From: CAYMEV01 sp964431655 [NCBI: uncultured bacterium] | GTDB lineage: Bacteria; CAYMEV01 | Reading direction: 5' to 3' | Length of the DNA: 8,030 bases | NCBI GenBank assembly: GCA_964431655.1 | Contig: CAYSKJ010000141.1 | Location: 1 to 8,030 of the forward strand | Shown: positions 7,102 through 8,030 of the stretch, piece after piece | Numbering within the stretch: position 1 is the first letter of the stretch | Layout of the letters: each line of letters starts with the position of its first letter | Notes under the pieces: generated by a model | What the model was told of the DNA's origin: nothing | What the model saw: the letters and a program-made list of their open reading frames with translations, nothing else | Database searches by the model: none | Made by a program: the position numbers and the translations under genes

Positions 7102-8030
7102 TTATTTGATAATTCTCAGAACAGCATCTGCAATATTTCTGGAGCCTATGGCATGTTTTTCTGTAAGCTCGTCATAATTGCCTGACTTAATAAATTCATC
7201 CTTTAAACCTATGGAAAGCACTTTTACCGGGAAAAATGCTGAGGTCTGTTCACATACAAGGCTGAACAGACCGCCGTTTATGCTTCCTGCTTCAGCAGTG
7301 ACAATCGGGCCTTCCTTTGCTGAATCTGCAAGGATGTCCGTGCTGGCAGGCTTAAGGCGGAAGTAATCGATGATCCTGATATCAATATTTTCAAAGGCGC
7401 TGAGGCTGTTTACAGCTCTGATGGATTCATAAACAAGATCTCCGGCTGCGATAACCGTAACCCTTTTTGAATTCCTCTTTTCAAAATCTTTTAAAAGGAC
7501 ATAACCGGCATTTATGTCATCCCTTTTAAGTTCGTTTTTCAGCTTGATCCCAAGGTGCGGTTTGCTGTTGTAAATAACCGGTATCTTATTCCGGCTGTAC
7601 TTCATGAAGCATGGCCCTTTGACTGATGAAAGGTGAGAAACGAGCATATAAGCCATGATTCCGTCCGATGGCCAGAAAATATGCCAGTTGGGCATTCCCC
7701 GCAAGGCAGAGATAAGCTCTATCTCCGCGTGGGAGCCGCCGTCCTGAAGCCTCGGGTCACCATGGGAACCCAGCACTTTGACATTAAGGCTGTTATAGGC
7801 AATCTGCCTCAGGGCTCCAAGGGATTCAAGCTGAAATATGGAAAAGGTGTTTGTAAAGGGTATTAAACCCTCACTTGCAAGCCCTCCTCCCATCATATTC
7901 ATAAGACTTTCTGCAATCCCTACTTCAATGGTTCTTTCAGGAAACCGGGTGCTGAAATAATCCCCTTTGCAGGAGGATTTCAGGTCAGAATAAACAGAAA
8001 TGATGTTTTCATTGACTAATGCTTCTTTTG
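7102..8030 (-). CDS. Transketolase, C-terminal subunit (split-type), 5' end missing
   Basis: The frame is open from the right edge to a TAA at 7102-7104, giving 308 visible residues; probably only some 10-20 N-terminal residues are missing. An internal Met (7900-7902) is not the start, because conserved sequence continues upstream of it. The fragment covers the pyrimidine-binding and C-terminal domains of transketolase. Counting from the first full codon, the catalytic Glu is E40 in VGIAES, and TNTFSIF (59-65) matches the aromatic pocket that holds the thiamine ring. DGGSHAEIE (96-104) aligns without gaps to the DGPTHQPVE region of the E. coli enzyme, keeping the His (H100). The enzyme moves two-carbon ketol units between sugar phosphates and needs thiamine diphosphate, whose diphosphate is bound by a separate N-terminal subunit expected just upstream. 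1-Deoxyxylulose-5-phosphate synthase or a dehydrogenase beta subunit are less likely alternatives. Several residues usually conserved are changed, so substrate range is uncertain. Confidence 0.85.
   Translation of the reverse strand, partial: KEALVNENIISVYSDLKSSCKGDYFSTRFPERTIEVGIAESLMNMMGGGLASEGLIPFTNTFSIFQLESLGALRQIAYNSLNVKVLGSHGDPRLQDGGSHAEIELISALRGMPNWHIFWPSDGIMAYMLVSHLSSVKGPCFMKYSRNKIPVIYNSKPHLGIKLKNELKRDDINAGYVLLKDFEKRNSKRVTVIAAGDLVYESIRAVNSLSAFENIDIRIIDYFRLKPASTDILADSAKEGPIVTAEAGSINGGLFSLVCEQTSAFFPVKVLSIGLKDEFIKSGNYDELTEKHAIGSRNIADAVLRIIK

Noticed and set aside
7102-7902. Transketolase gene starting at the internal ATG 7900-7902
   Set aside because: The frame continues upstream to the window edge with conserved sequence, including the catalytic Glu in GIAES and the FPER motif, so this ATG is internal.

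Overview
The window is a tightly packed, single-direction stretch of bacterial chromosome. All nine genes lie on the minus strand, so transcription runs from position 8030 towards position 1. Neighbours overlap by 4 to 23 bases or are separated by at most 18 bases. I see no tRNA, rRNA, CRISPR array, insertion sequence, terminator or internal promoter, and there is no gene-free stretch longer than 18 bases. The DNA is moderately AT-rich. The gene content (a B12-dependent acyl-CoA mutase module with a separate cobalamin-binding subunit, a split transketolase, and a HisRS with plastid-like motifs) fits an anaerobic or fermentative bacterium, possibly from an uncultured lineage. The phylum cannot be fixed from this sequence.

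In transcription order, the upstream end holds the C-terminal half-subunit of a split transketolase (7102-8030, running off the right edge) and an unknown protein with about six membrane segments (6537-7088). Next comes a methylmalonyl-CoA module: the cobalamin-binding small subunit of a methylmalonyl-CoA mutase (6160-6552, GTG start), the MeaB-type GTPase that protects and loads the mutase (5194-6153), an unrecognised multidomain membrane protein (3839-5191) and methylmalonyl-CoA epimerase (3413-3820). The large catalytic subunit of the mutase is not in the window.

The downstream end is a translation and housekeeping block: histidyl-tRNA synthetase (2127-3416), the ribosomal protein S12 methylthiotransferase RimO (821-2149) and CinA (1-831, running off the left edge). 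rimO followed by cinA resembles the widespread rimO-pgsA-cinA-recA order without pgsA.

The mutase subunit, MeaB and epimerase together interconvert succinyl-CoA, (R)-methylmalonyl-CoA and (S)-methylmalonyl-CoA, as used in propionate formation or breakdown. The most novel item is the 450-residue protein inserted between meaB and the epimerase gene. It joins an L7/L12- or ClpS-like N-terminal region, an eight-ligand zinc-binding region, one membrane span, an acidic linker, a beta-rich region and a thioredoxin-like end whose active-site motif has lost its first cysteine.
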